In this document: positions 1 through 7,962 of the stretch, piece after piece
Layout: each line of letters opens with the position of its first letter
Numbering within the stretch: the first letter of the stretch is position 1
Source: Azospirillum doebereinerae
GTDB lineage: Bacteria > Pseudomonadota > Alphaproteobacteria > Azospirillales > Azospirillaceae
Length of the DNA stretch: 64,000 nucleotides
Direction: 5' to 3'
NCBI RefSeq assembly: GCF_003989665.1
Contig: NZ_RZIJ01000006.1
Span: 124,001 to 188,000, forward strand
The notes under the pieces: model-generated
The model's database searches: none
Told to the model about the DNA's origin: nothing
Seen by the model: the letters and a program-made list of their open reading frames with translations, nothing else
Position numbers and translations under genes: made by a program

Positions 1-171
1 GCCGCCCTTCAGACGCACGCCCAGCTTGGCGTTGCGGCCGTCGAAGCTGGCGCGCTCGGCCTGCCAGCGCTCGAAGCTGATGATGGCCGGGCGGTCGTTG
101 GGCACCGGCTCCCCGTCGGGGATGAGGCTCCAGGAATCCTCGGCGACGCGGCCCTGCTCAATCAGCGGCAT
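1..171 (-). CDS. DUF934 family protein, C-terminus cut by window edge
   Basis: The reading frame starts at an ATG (171) and runs off the left window edge after 57 codons. It begins MPLIEQGRVAEDSW and contains the segment IPDGEPVPNDRPAIISFERW, which fits the start of DUF934 proteins. These are small proteins of unproven biochemical role that are encoded directly after sulfite reductase genes and are assumed to help sulfite reduction. The start overlaps the end of the sulfite reductase gene by 14 bases, so translational coupling is likely and it is the last visible gene of the siroheme/sulfite reductase operon. The C-terminal half lies outside the window. Confidence 0.8.
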   Translation of the reverse strand, partial: MPLIEQGRVAEDSWSLIPDGEPVPNDRPAIISFERWQAERASFDGRNAKLGVRLKGG

Positions 172-1849
172 AGATTCTCTCCTTGAACGGGGCGTGGCCG
201 ACGCGCTTGAGGGTGTCGACGAAGCGTTCGTCCTCTCCGGTCCGGTTGGCCAGATAGACCTCGACGATGGCCTCGATGGCGTCCACCGCCTCGGTCTCGG
301 TCACCGCCGGGCCGAGGATGTCGCCGATGGCGGTCGTCAGGGTCGGGTCGCCGCCCACCGTGATCTGGTAGAATTCGGTGCCCTTCTTGTCGACGCCCAG
401 GATGCCGATGGCGGCGATGTGATGGTGGCCGCAGGCGTTGATGCAGCCGCTGATCTTGATGCCCAGCTCGCCGATGGTGCGCTGGCGGATCGGGTCGGCG
501 AAGCGGGCCGAGATCGCCTGCGCCAGCGGGATGGAGCGGGCGTTGGCCAGCGCGCAATAATCCAGGCCGGGGCATGCGATGATGTCGCCGATCAGCCCGG
601 CGTTGGCGGTGCCCAGCCCGGCGGCGTCGAGTTGCTGCCACAGGTCGTACAGCTCGTCCTGCTTGACGTGGGCCAGCACGATGTTCTGCACATGGCTGAC
701 GCGCAGCTCGCCGAAGCTGTGGCGCTCGGCCAGATCGGCGATCAGGTCCATCTGGTCGCAGGTGGCGTCGCCGGGGATGCCGCCGGGCGGCTTCAACGAG
801 ATGGTGGCGATGGCGTAGCCGGGAGCCCGGTGCTCCGCGACGTTCACCGCCACCCAGTTGGCGAAGGCCGGGTCGGTGGCCTTGGCGCGCTCCAGGATGT
901 CGGAGCGTTCCGCCAGCTCCTCGAAGGGCGGCGGGGCGAAATGCTTGCGGATCTCGGCGACGATCTCCGGGGCCATGCGGTATTTCGGGCCGCGCAGCCG
1001 CTCGAACTCCTCCTCGACCTCCTGGCGGAACGTGTCGAGGCCCAACTCGTGGACCAGGATCTTGATGCGCGCCTTGTAGATGTTGTCGCGCCGGCCGTAC
1101 TGGTTGTAGACGCGCAGGATCGCTTCGAGATAGGCGACGAAGTCCTCCTCGGCGACCCACTCGCGCACCAGCTTGCCGATGAAGGGCGAGCGCCCCAGAC
1201 CGCCGCCGACGTAGAAGGTGAAGCCGGCCTCGCCCGCCTCGTTGCGCCGGGCCAGCAGGCCGACGTCGTGGACGCGCACGGCGGCGCGGTCGCTCGACGC
1301 GCCCGAGATGGCGATCTTGAACTTGCGCGGCAGATAGGTGAACTCGGGGTGCAGCGTCGTCCACTGCCGCAGGATCTCGGCGTAGACGCGGCCGTCCACG
1401 ACCTCGTCCGCGGCGGCGCCGACGAACTGGTCGGTGGTGACGTTGCGCACGCAGTTGCCGCTGGTTTGCAGCGCGTGCATGTCCACGTCGGCCAGCTCGT
1501 TCAGGATCGCCGGGGTGTCCTCCAGCTTGATCCAGTTGTATTGCAGGTTCTGGCGCGTGGTGAAATGGCCGTAGCCCCGGTCGTATTTCCGCCCGATCTC
1601 CGACAGCTTGCGGAGCTGGACCGCGCTCATCACCCCGTAGGGCACGGCGATGCGCAGCATGTAGGCGTGGAGCTGGAGGTAGAGGCCGTTCATCAGCCGG
1701 ATCGGCTTGAACTCCTCCTCCGTCAGCTCGCCGGCCAGACGGCGCTCGACCTGTTTGCGGAACTGCTCGACGCGTTCGCCGACGAAGCGGCGGTCGATCT
1801 CGTCGTAATGGTAGATCCCGGCGCGGGCGCCGGGCGCGATGTGGTTCAT
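158..1849 (-). CDS. cysI: Assimilatory sulfite (nitrite/sulfite) reductase hemoprotein
   Basis: A 563-residue protein of the nitrite/sulfite reductase family, which reduces sulfite to sulfide with six electrons at a siroheme-[4Fe-4S] centre in the cytosol. The four cluster cysteines are visible as CPGLDYC (C426, C432) and GCINAC (C469, C473). The N-terminal half-domain carries the paired ferredoxin-like repeats (around RLMNGLYLQLHAYMLRIAVP). An upstream in-frame extension exists, but the ATG at 1849 begins the conserved sequence (MNHIAPGARAGIYHYDEIDR), so I chose it. No flavoprotein subunit CysJ is seen here; the length fits either a ferredoxin-dependent or a CysJ-partnered enzyme. Neighbours (siroheme synthesis, DUF2849, DUF934, divergent cysHDNC) favour sulfite over nitrite as substrate. 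Confidence 0.93.
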   Translation of the reverse strand: MNHIAPGARAGIYHYDEIDRRFVGERVEQFRKQVERRLAGELTEEEFKPIRLMNGLYLQLHAYMLRIAVPYGVMSAVQLRKLSEIGRKYDRGYGHFTTRQNLQYNWIKLEDTPAILNELADVDMHALQTSGNCVRNVTTDQFVGAAADEVVDGRVYAEILRQWTTLHPEFTYLPRKFKIAISGASSDRAAVRVHDVGLLARRNEAGEAGFTFYVGGGLGRSPFIGKLVREWVAEEDFVAYLEAILRVYNQYGRRDNIYKARIKILVHELGLDTFRQEVEEEFERLRGPKYRMAPEIVAEIRKHFAPPPFEELAERSDILERAKATDPAFANWVAVNVAEHRAPGYAIATISLKPPGGIPGDATCDQMDLIADLAERHSFGELRVSHVQNIVLAHVKQDELYDLWQQLDAAGLGTANAGLIGDIIACPGLDYCALANARSIPLAQAISARFADPIRQRTIGELGIKISGCINACGHHHIAAIGILGVDKKGTEFYQITVGGDPTLTTAIGDILGPAVTETEAVDAIEAIVEVYLANRTGEDERFVDTLKRVGHAPFKERIYAAD

Positions 1850-1881
1850 GTCACTGTTCCCAAGGCCGGGGGGACGGAAGG

Positions 1882-2193
1882 TCAGGCCGCGGCCTGCTTG
1901 CCGAGGTCGAGACGGACGGAGGGGCCGAGCGCGCGGATGCGCTCGCGCATCTTGACCGGAACGGGGACGCCGTTCTCCGTCTCGACGTCGAAGGCGTAGA
2001 CGTCCACGCCGAACTGCTCGCCCTCGGCCTGCGCCTTGGCGGCGGCGAGCGCCGCGTCGGCGTCGGCGGCGGCGAACAGGGCGGCGTCGGCGAAGGCTTC
2101 GACCCACGCCGCGTCCGCGCCCAGGAACACCACGACGCCGTCGCGCAGGCGGTTGGCGGTGATGGCTTTCAACGATCCATCTTGCGACGGCAT
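1882..2193 (-). CDS. DUF2849 family protein
   Basis: A 103-residue protein that starts MPSQDGSLKAITANRLRDG and matches the DUF2849 pattern: a conserved N-terminal strand pair followed by an alanine-rich helix and a short tail (VPVPVKMRERIRALGPSVR). The family is found almost only next to alphaproteobacterial sulfite reductase genes and has no proven function. The start at 2193 has a good Shine-Dalgarno sequence (GAGGAG). It lies 32 bases upstream of cysI and downstream of cobA in the same direction, so it is probably part of the siroheme/sulfite reductase operon. Confidence 0.88.
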   Translation of the reverse strand: MPSQDGSLKAITANRLRDGVVVFLGADAAWVEAFADAALFAAADADAALAAAKAQAEGEQFGVDVYAFDVETENGVPVPVKMRERIRALGPSVRLDLGKQAAA

Positions 2194-2248
2194 CTGGCTC
2201 TCCTCGCTGCTCTACTACATGGGCTGCCTGCGGTCAGGCGGCCCGCAC

Positions 2249-3070
2249 TCATGCGGACAGGACGGCGTTCGGCGCGGGTGCCGCCACGCCTTGCTGGAAC
2301 CGGGTGATCCAACCGCGCAGCCGCACCACCTCGCCGATGGCGACGATGGCTGGACGCCTGGGCTGTAGCCGGACGGCGTCCGCGCCGCAATGGGCAAGAT
2401 TGGTCTCGATCACCGACTGGGCACTGGTCGAGGCGCTCGACACGATGGCGACCGGCGTCATCGGCGGCTTGCCGGCGGCGATCAGGCGGCGCGCGATCTC
2501 GTCCAGCGTGCCGAGCGCCATGTAGAACACCAGCGCGCCCGGCAAAGCCGCCAGCACCGTAAAATCCAGGTTGTCCGGCAGGGCGCCGGATTTGTCGTGG
2601 CCGGTGACGAAGGTGGCGGTGGTCGCCAGCCCGCGATGGGTCACCGGGATGCCGGCATAGGCCAGCCCGCCGATCCCCGCGGTGACGCCCGGCACGACGC
2701 GGAAGGCGATGCCGGCCTCGGCCAGCGCCAGGCACTCCTCGCCGCCGCGCCCGAAGACGAAGGGATCGCCGCCCTTCAGCCGCAACACCCGCAAGCCCTC
2801 CCGCGCCAGCTCCACCAGCCGCGCGTTGATGGCGCCCTGGGTGGGGGAGGGGCGGCCGGCCCGCTTGCCGAGGTCGATCATCCGCGCCGCCGGGTTGGCG
2901 AGGTCGAGGATGGCCCGGTCCACCAGCGCGTCGTGGACGATGGCGTCGGCCTCGCCCAGCGCCTTGGCGGCCAGCAGGGTCAGCAGGCCCGGATCGCCCG
3001 GACCGGCGCCGGCCAGCCAGACGGTTCCCGGATCGAAGCCGGGCAGGGCGGGGACGCGCGGCGGGGTCAT
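2249..3070 (-). CDS. cobA: Uroporphyrinogen-III C-methyltransferase
   Basis: A 273-residue SAM-dependent methyltransferase that makes precorrin-2 from uroporphyrinogen III, the first committed step to siroheme. Family signatures are visible: GAGPGDPGLLTL near the N-terminus (SAM site), LRLKGGDPFVFGRGGEE, and VPGVTAGIGGLAYAGIPVTHR. Two ATGs lie at 3079 and 3070. I chose 3070 because it gives a four-base ATGA overlap with the upstream siroheme synthase gene. In enteric bacteria this domain is fused to the dehydrogenase/ferrochelatase domain in CysG; here the two are separate adjacent genes. The product supplies siroheme to the sulfite reductase two genes downstream. Confidence 0.92.
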   Translation of the reverse strand: MTPPRVPALPGFDPGTVWLAGAGPGDPGLLTLLAAKALGEADAIVHDALVDRAILDLANPAARMIDLGKRAGRPSPTQGAINARLVELAREGLRVLRLKGGDPFVFGRGGEECLALAEAGIAFRVVPGVTAGIGGLAYAGIPVTHRGLATTATFVTGHDKSGALPDNLDFTVLAALPGALVFYMALGTLDEIARRLIAAGKPPMTPVAIVSSASTSAQSVIETNLAHCGADAVRLQPRRPAIVAIGEVVRLRGWITRFQQGVAAPAPNAVLSA

Positions 3071-3624
3071 GGCAGCCATCCTTCCCGTGTCACGAGGCTC
3101 TTGGTCGCCTTGGCGATGGCGGCCATCGAGGCGCCGTCCTTGCGCAGCTGGTCGCGCAGACCCGCGATCTGGCGCAGGCGGTCGCCCCAGATCTCCGGAA
3201 ACAGCGTCTCCAGCCGTTGCCGCAGCAGGCTCGCCAGGGTCGGGCTGCGCCCGCCGGTGGACACCGTCAGCAAAAGGTCACCGCGCCGGACCACGGAGGG
3301 CGAATGGAAATCGCACAAGGGGATCACGTCCTCGACGTTCACCAGCACCCCACACGAGCGCGCCAGCTTGGCGAGAGTGGTTTCCACCGCCGGATCCAGC
3401 CCCATGACGAACAACACCCGGACGGCGTCGAGATCACGGTCGAAGGGCAGGGCACGGACCAGCCGCTCCCCGGCGAGCGCCGCGAACTCCGCGTCCGGCT
3501 CCGGCGAATAGACCACCGGATCGGCCCCGCCCTCGCGCAGCTGGGTCAGGCGGCGCACCGCCAGCGGGCCGTTTCCGGCCAGCGCAATGGGCACGCGCGC
3601 CGGATCGATCGCCAGCGGGATCAC
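3067..3624 (-). CDS. Siroheme synthase N-terminal type: precorrin-2 dehydrogenase/ferrochelatase
   Basis: A 185-residue protein equivalent to the N-terminal domain of CysG (Met8-like), which oxidises precorrin-2 to sirohydrochlorin with NAD and may insert iron. It shows the Rossmann start (VPIALAGNGPLAVRRLTQL), the dehydrogenase segment LLLTVSTGGRSPTLASLLRQRLE and the helical C-terminal part. The reading frame is open up to 3717. I prefer the GTG at 3624 (VIPLAIDPARVP) because a GGAG lies eight bases upstream and the longer extension is arginine-rich and unlike the family. It is the first gene of the minus-strand sulfite reductase operon and overlaps cobA by four bases. Confidence 0.87.
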   Translation of the reverse strand: MIPLAIDPARVPIALAGNGPLAVRRLTQLREGGADPVVYSPEPDAEFAALAGERLVRALPFDRDLDAVRVLFVMGLDPAVETTLAKLARSCGVLVNVEDVIPLCDFHSPSVVRRGDLLLTVSTGGRSPTLASLLRQRLETLFPEIWGDRLRQIAGLRDQLRKDGASMAAIAKATKSLVTREGWLP

Positions 3625-3746
3625 CGGCGGTCTCCAGCGCTGCGGGCGTGCGAAAACACACCGGAAATAGCGGGGAAAACGAGCATGGCGGTATTTAGCC
3701 GACAGGTCGGGCGACAATCAACACATTTCACACAAGGGGTAGAAAC

Positions 3747-3761
3747 CTATTAAACAAGTAG
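3747..3761. promoter_or_regulatory. Candidate operator, palindrome copy 1 (near-perfect)
   Basis: CTATT-AAACA-AGTAG: five-base arms with a five-base spacer and one mismatch in the arms. It matches 11 of 15 positions of the perfect palindrome at 3824-3838. It lies in the divergent region upstream of the minus-strand siroheme/sulfite reductase operon. I infer that a sulfur-responsive repressor or activator binds both copies; the protein is not identified. Confidence 0.45.
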
Positions 3762-3823
3762 ATAATGTATTTGCGTTGCACCCAAGTCTGACGGGTGTTA
3801 ATGTGCAAACAACGCAGCCAATT

Positions 3824-3838
3824 CTACTTAATGAGTAG
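3824..3838. promoter_or_regulatory. Candidate operator, palindrome copy 2 (perfect)
   Basis: CTACT-TAATG-AGTAG, extending to six-base perfect arms (TCTACT/AGTAGA) at 3823-3839. It ends nine bases before the cysH ATG, so a bound protein would block transcription start or early elongation of cysHDNC. Its centre is 77 bases from the centre of copy 1. No regulator gene is adjacent. Confidence 0.5.
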
Positions 3839-3847
3839 ACAAAAGCC

Positions 3848-4570
3848 ATGTCGGACAGCACAGCAACAATGGATGCGGCGACGCGGGTCGAAGAGTTGAC
3901 CGCCCTCCATGGAACGCTCGAAGGCGCGCCCTTGCTGGCGGCGGTCCACCGGGCGTTCGGCGGGCGCGTCGCGCTGGTGTCGTCCTTCGGCACCGAATCC
4001 GCCGTGCTGCTGGCGCTCGCGGCCGAGGCGACGCCGGATTTCCCCGTGATCTTTGTCAACACCGGCAAGCTGTTCGGCGAGACCCTGCGCTACCGCGACC
4101 AGCTTGTGACAACGCTGGGGCTGACCGACGTGCGCGAGGTCGGACCGACCGAGGACGACTTGGCGGCCGGTGATCCGAAGGGCATGCTGTTCACTCAAAA
4201 TTACGATGCTTGCTGTCATCTTCGCAAGACGGTGCCGCTGGACCGCGCGCTGGTGGGCCTGGACGCCTGGGTGACCGGGCGCAAGCGCTTCCAGGCCGCG
4301 ACCCGCGCCGCCCTGCCGCTGTTCGAGGCGGAGGGGGAGCGCATCAAGATCAACCCGCTGGCCGCCTGGGACAAGGACCGGCTGGAGACGGAGTTCACCC
4401 GGCGCGGCCTGCCGCGCCACCCGCTGGAGGCCGACGGGTATCTGTCCATCGGCTGTTTCACCTGCACCGAGCGCGTGGCGCCCGGCGCCGATCCGCGTTC
4501 CGGCCGTTGGGCCGGCAGCGCCAAAACCGAATGCGGCATACACATGACCACGATTGGAACCGCCCGATGA
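3848..4570 (+). CDS. cysH: Phosphoadenylyl/adenylyl-sulfate reductase, iron-sulfur type
   Basis: A 240-residue thioredoxin-dependent reductase that converts activated sulfate (APS, possibly PAPS) to sulfite. The PP-loop-like SSFGTES motif is at residues 45-51. The catalytic KTECGIH motif places the active cysteine at C229. Two cysteine pairs, C122-C123 (DACCHLRK) and C203/C206 (GCFTCTE), are the ligands of the [4Fe-4S] cluster of APS-type reductases and are absent from enterobacterial PAPS reductase, so APS is the likelier substrate. The ATG at 3848 follows the palindrome at 3824-3838. The stop overlaps the cysD ATG (ATGA). Confidence 0.94.
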   Translation: MSDSTATMDAATRVEELTALHGTLEGAPLLAAVHRAFGGRVALVSSFGTESAVLLALAAEATPDFPVIFVNTGKLFGETLRYRDQLVTTLGLTDVREVGPTEDDLAAGDPKGMLFTQNYDACCHLRKTVPLDRALVGLDAWVTGRKRFQAATRAALPLFEAEGERIKINPLAAWDKDRLETEFTRRGLPRHPLEADGYLSIGCFTCTERVAPGADPRSGRWAGSAKTECGIHMTTIGTAR

Positions 4571-5364
4571 GCGCCGATCTCGACCAGCTTGAGAACCAGA
4601 GCATCTACATCCTGCGCGAAGCCTACAACCGCATCGACAAGCTGGCGCTGCTGTGGTCGATCGGCAAGGACAGCAACGCGCTGCTCTGGCTCTGCCGCAA
4701 GGCGTTCTTCGGCCGGATTCCCTTCCCCGTGGTGCAGCTCGACACCGCCATGGAGCTGCCGGAGGTCTACGCGTTCCGCGACCGCATCGCCAAGGAATGG
4801 GACCTGAACCTCGTCGTCGAGCAATGCCCGCCCGAAGAGGAGATGGACCAGACCCTGCCACCGCTCACCCGCGCCGCCGCGCGCAAGACGGAAGGGCTGA
4901 AGAACCTGCTGCGCAACGACGCCTACCAGGGCGTCATGGTCGGCATCCGCCGCGACGAGCAGGCGACTCGCGCCAAGGAGCGCGTCTTCTCCCCCCGCTC
5001 GCTGGAAGGCGACTGGGACGTGAAGGACCAGCCGGCGGAGTTCTGGGACCATTACAAGACCCGCTTCCCCGAGGGCGTCCACGTCCGCATCCACCCGCTG
5101 CTGGCCTGGACCGAGCTGGACATCTGGCGCTATTCGCAGCGCGAGGGGATTCCCATCGTCCCGCTGTACTTCGCGAAGGACGGCAAGCGCTATCGCTCGC
5201 TGGGCGAGAAGAACATCACCTTCCCGGTGGATTCGACCGCTTCGACCATCGACGAGATCATCGCCGAACTCCAGGTGACCCGCGTGCCGGAACGCGCCGG
5301 CCGGGCCATGGACAACGAATCCGAAGACAGCTTCGAGCGCCTGCGCAGCGTGGGGTACATGTAA
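4567..5364 (+). CDS. cysD: Sulfate adenylyltransferase small subunit
   Basis: A 265-residue PP-loop ATP pyrophosphatase-type subunit of ATP sulfurylase, which forms APS from ATP and sulfate together with CysN. The SIGKDSNALLWL loop is near residue 35, and the conserved LDTAMELPEVYAFRD and GIRRDEQATRAKER segments follow. The C-terminus (NESEDSFERLRSVGYM) is typical of the family. The start overlaps the cysH stop and the stop overlaps the cysN/C start by one base, so the three genes form a tightly coupled operon. In Azospirillum and rhizobia this pair is also called NodP/NodQ; nothing here indicates a nodulation locus. Confidence 0.95.
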   Translation: MSADLDQLENQSIYILREAYNRIDKLALLWSIGKDSNALLWLCRKAFFGRIPFPVVQLDTAMELPEVYAFRDRIAKEWDLNLVVEQCPPEEEMDQTLPPLTRAAARKTEGLKNLLRNDAYQGVMVGIRRDEQATRAKERVFSPRSLEGDWDVKDQPAEFWDHYKTRFPEGVHVRIHPLLAWTELDIWRYSQREGIPIVPLYFAKDGKRYRSLGEKNITFPVDSTASTIDEIIAELQVTRVPERAGRAMDNESEDSFERLRSVGYM

Positions 5365-7235
5365 TGCCGCAATCTCAACTCCGCATCGTCATCGTCGGCC
5401 ACGTCGACCACGGCAAGTCCACCCTGATCGGCCGTCTGCTGAACGACACCGGCAGCCTGCCCGACGGCAAGGTCGAGCAGGTCCAGGAGATGAGCCGCAA
5501 GCGCGGCATGCCCTTCGAATGGGCCTTCGTGATGGACGCGCTCCAGGCCGAGCGCGACCAGGGCATCACCATCGACACCACGCAGATCCACTTCAAGACC
5601 AAGCAGCGCCCCTACGTCATCATCGACGCGCCGGGCCACACCGAGTTCCTCAAGAACATGGTGACCGGCGCCTCCCAGGCCGACGCCGCGCTGCTGGTGA
5701 TCGACGCCGGCGAGGGCGCGCTGGAGCAGTCGCGCCGCCACGCCTACCTGCTGCACCTGCTGGGGGTGCGTCAGGTCGCGGTGGTCATCAACAAGATGGA
5801 CCGGGTCGAGTTCGCGCAGGCGCGCTACGAGACCGTCGCCCACGAGATCAAGGAGTATCTGGCGGAACTCGGCCTGTTCCCCAAGGCGGTGATCCCGGTC
5901 TCCGCGCGGAACGGCGACAACATCGTCACCCGCAACGAGGACCAGGGGGGCTGGTACCTCGGCCCCACGGTGATCGAGCAACTCGACGCCTTCCGGCCGC
6001 AGCAGACCTCGCCCGACCAGCCGCTGCGCTTTCCCCTCCAGGACGTCTACAAGCCCGACGACCGCCGCATCCTGGCCGGCCGGGTCGAGAGCGGGCGCCT
6101 GCGCGTCGGCGACACGCTGCGCTTTGCCCCCACCGGGGCCAGCGCCAGGATCGTCAGCATCGAGGCGTGGAATCACCCGGAGACCGTGCTGTCGGCCCAG
6201 GCCGGGCAGAGCATCGGCATCACGCTCGACAAGCGCATCTTCGCCGAGCGCGGCCACGTCGCCCATCATGAGGACGCCGCTCCGGTCCTGACCCACCGGC
6301 TGGGCGTCCGCTTGTTCTGGCTGGTGTCGGAGCCGATGCAGGTCGGCCGGACCTACACGCTGAAGATCGCGACGGCCGAGCACCGGGTGACGGTGGAGCA
6401 GGTCACGGCGGTCATCAACGTCGAGGATCTGACCAGCACCCCCGGCAAGGCGGTCCACCGCAACGAGGTCGCGGAGGTGACGCTGCGCTCGCGCTCGCCC
6501 ATCGCGGTGGATCTGGCGGCGGAGCTGCCGCGCACCGGGCGCGGCGTGCTGCTCGACGGCAACGACGTGGTTGGCGGCTGCCTCGTGGTCGAGGCCGAGG
6601 ATGCGGCGACGGCCAACCTCACCGAAGTCTCGCACACCGTCTCCGGCGAGGAGCGCGCGGCGGCCAACGGCCACAGGGGCGGCATCCTGTGGTTGACCGG
6701 CCTGTCGGGCGCCGGAAAGTCCACCCTGGCGATGGCGCTGGAACGCGCGCTGTTCGACCGTGGCTGGCAGACCTTCGTGCTGGACGGCGACAACGTCCGC
6801 AACGGTCTGAACGCGGGCCTGGGCTTCTCGCCCGACGACCGGGCGGAGAACATTCGCCGCGTCGCCGAGACGGCCAAGCTGTTCGCCGACGCCGGCATGG
6901 TGGTCATCGCCTCGCTGATCTCGCCGTTGCAGGCGGACCGGGAGCGGGCTCGGGTGATCGGCGGCGACCGCTTCCATGAGGTGCATGTGGCGGCCGACCT
7001 CGCGACCTGCGAGGAGCGTGATCCGAAGGGGCTCTATAAGAAGGCGCGAGCAGGGGAGATCGCCGAGTTCACCGGTGTTTCGGCGCCCTACGAGGCTCCG
7101 GAGCAGCCGGAACTGGTGATCGACACGTCGGTCCTCGGCCGCAGTGAGGCGCTGGCCCATCTGCTCGACTACGTGGACGAGACACTGGGCAAGGCCAGTT
7201 TAAAGAGCGGGCGGGAGCTGACCTACGTGATCTGA
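5364..7235 (+). CDS. cysN: Bifunctional sulfate adenylyltransferase GTPase subunit / APS kinase
   Basis: A 623-residue fusion. Residues 1 to about 420 are the CysN GTPase with GHVDHGKS (P-loop), DAPGHTEF (G3) and NKMD (G4), followed by beta-barrel domains. Residues from about 430 to the end are an APS kinase (CysC) with its own P-loop GLSGAGKST near 446-454, the DGDNVRNGLN segment and ERDPKGLYKKAR. GTP hydrolysis drives APS synthesis with CysD; the kinase domain makes PAPS. The fusion is the NodQ/CysNC arrangement known from rhizobia and Azospirillum. It is the last gene of the cysHDNC operon; a GC-rich palindromic repeat follows. Having both an APS-type reductase and an APS kinase suggests PAPS is also needed for sulfotransfer reactions (inference). 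Confidence 0.94.
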   Translation: MPQSQLRIVIVGHVDHGKSTLIGRLLNDTGSLPDGKVEQVQEMSRKRGMPFEWAFVMDALQAERDQGITIDTTQIHFKTKQRPYVIIDAPGHTEFLKNMVTGASQADAALLVIDAGEGALEQSRRHAYLLHLLGVRQVAVVINKMDRVEFAQARYETVAHEIKEYLAELGLFPKAVIPVSARNGDNIVTRNEDQGGWYLGPTVIEQLDAFRPQQTSPDQPLRFPLQDVYKPDDRRILAGRVESGRLRVGDTLRFAPTGASARIVSIEAWNHPETVLSAQAGQSIGITLDKRIFAERGHVAHHEDAAPVLTHRLGVRLFWLVSEPMQVGRTYTLKIATAEHRVTVEQVTAVINVEDLTSTPGKAVHRNEVAEVTLRSRSPIAVDLAAELPRTGRGVLLDGNDVVGGCLVVEAEDAATANLTEVSHTVSGEERAAANGHRGGILWLTGLSGAGKSTLAMALERALFDRGWQTFVLDGDNVRNGLNAGLGFSPDDRAENIRRVAETAKLFADAGMVVIASLISPLQADRERARVIGGDRFHEVHVAADLATCEERDPKGLYKKARAGEIAEFTGVSAPYEAPEQPELVIDTSVLGRSEALAHLLDYVDETLGKASLKSGRELTYVI

Positions 7236-7265
7236 GGGTAAACAGGATGGTGGGGGCGGCCCCTC

Positions 7266-7380
7266 TTGCCCCCTCCCTAACCCTCCCCCGCTTCGCGGGA
7301 GAGGGGACTGCCGCCGGATTCTTGCAAGGATCCGGCCCCCTCTCCCGCCGAAGGCGGGGGAGGGATGGGGTGGGGGCAAC
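7266..7380. repeat. Dispersed GC-rich palindromic repeat, copy 1
   Basis: An imperfect inverted repeat with outer arms of the type TTGCCCCCTCCCTAACCCTC / GAGGGATGGGG-GGGGGCAA, inner blocks CCCCCGCTTCGCGGGAGAGG and CCCTCTCCCGCC-GGCGGGGG, and a variable centre. Similar elements are at 22292-22402 and 28953-29062. It fills the gap between cysNC and the convergent ArsC-like gene, and can fold into a long hairpin that may also end transcription. Confidence 0.8.
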
Positions 7381-7392
7381 CGCGGCTGACGC

Positions 7393-7830
7393 CTACGCCG
7401 CCACCGGTGGCTTCACGAAATGCTGGTGGCCGTGGTCGCATTGGCCGCGCGCGTGCTTGTCGTCGCAGCTTTCCGCCGAGGTCAGGCCGATCCAGCCGTG
7501 CAGCGTGGTCGGGTCGAAACCGGCCTCGCGGCGGTCGCCCGACTGGATCAGCGGCCGCCGGATCAGCTCGCGGTCGGCCAGCAGGAGGGCGAGCGCCCCG
7601 GCCTCGTCCAACTCGTCCGGCTTGACCGCGCCGGTCTTCACCGCCGCCGCCCGGCGGTTGAACCACTGCTCCACCTCCTTGTCGCCGAAGAAGGCGCGGA
7701 GATCCTCCGCCGTGAAGCTCGCGGTCGCCAGATCGCGCTCGATCAGGCTGTGGCCTGCCGCCGTCAGCTGCTGCTTCTGCTTGGCGTTCGCCGTGCAACC
7801 GGCCAACCCGTAGAAAATCACCTCGGCCAT
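7393..7830 (-). CDS. ArsC/Spx-like thioredoxin-fold protein, nitrogenase-associated type
   Basis: A 145-residue protein beginning MAEVIFYGLAGCTANAKQKQ. The thioredoxin-like fold with a single cysteine followed by a lysine-rich helix (GCTANAKQKQ) and the later RRPLIQSGDRREAGFD segment resemble the ArsC/Spx superfamily, in particular the small proteins annotated as nitrogenase-associated. The C-terminal tail is histidine/cysteine-rich (CDDKHARGQCDHGHQH), which suggests metal binding. There are no nif or ars genes nearby. The start at 7830 is the first ATG of the conserved block. Arsenate reductase activity cannot be claimed from this sequence. Confidence 0.75.
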   Translation of the reverse strand: MAEVIFYGLAGCTANAKQKQQLTAAGHSLIERDLATASFTAEDLRAFFGDKEVEQWFNRRAAAVKTGAVKPDELDEAGALALLLADRELIRRPLIQSGDRREAGFDPTTLHGWIGLTSAESCDDKHARGQCDHGHQHFVKPPVAA

Positions 7831-7892
7831 GGGATGCGCTCCGCGTCGTGAAACAGGACCAATTTCGTCCAATCCGACGACAGCGTGCCATC

Positions 7893-7927
7893 AAAAAAGG
7901 CGTGGCACAAGGCCACGCCCACATTTT
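7893..7927 (-). terminator. Rho-independent terminator of the ABC importer operon
   Basis: GGCGTGGC (7899-7906) pairs with GCCACGCC (7912-7919) around a short loop, flanked by an A-run on the left and a T-run on the right. On the minus strand this reads as a stem followed by six T residues, downstream of the substrate-binding protein gene. Confidence 0.8.
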
Positions 7928-7962
7928 TTATAAGGTTATTCGAGGCGCCTCGCGTGACCGTC

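Noticed and set aside
26..1999. Long open frame on the plus strand opposite the sulfite reductase gene
   Set aside because: It is the shadow of a real gene in high-GC DNA: no domain, low-complexity Asp/Val/Arg/Gly composition, and the minus-strand frame encodes clear sulfite reductase motifs. The same applies to other long antisense frames, such as 5190-7160, 14202-15956, 18827-21025, 35553-37514, 48812-51622 and 53886-55496.
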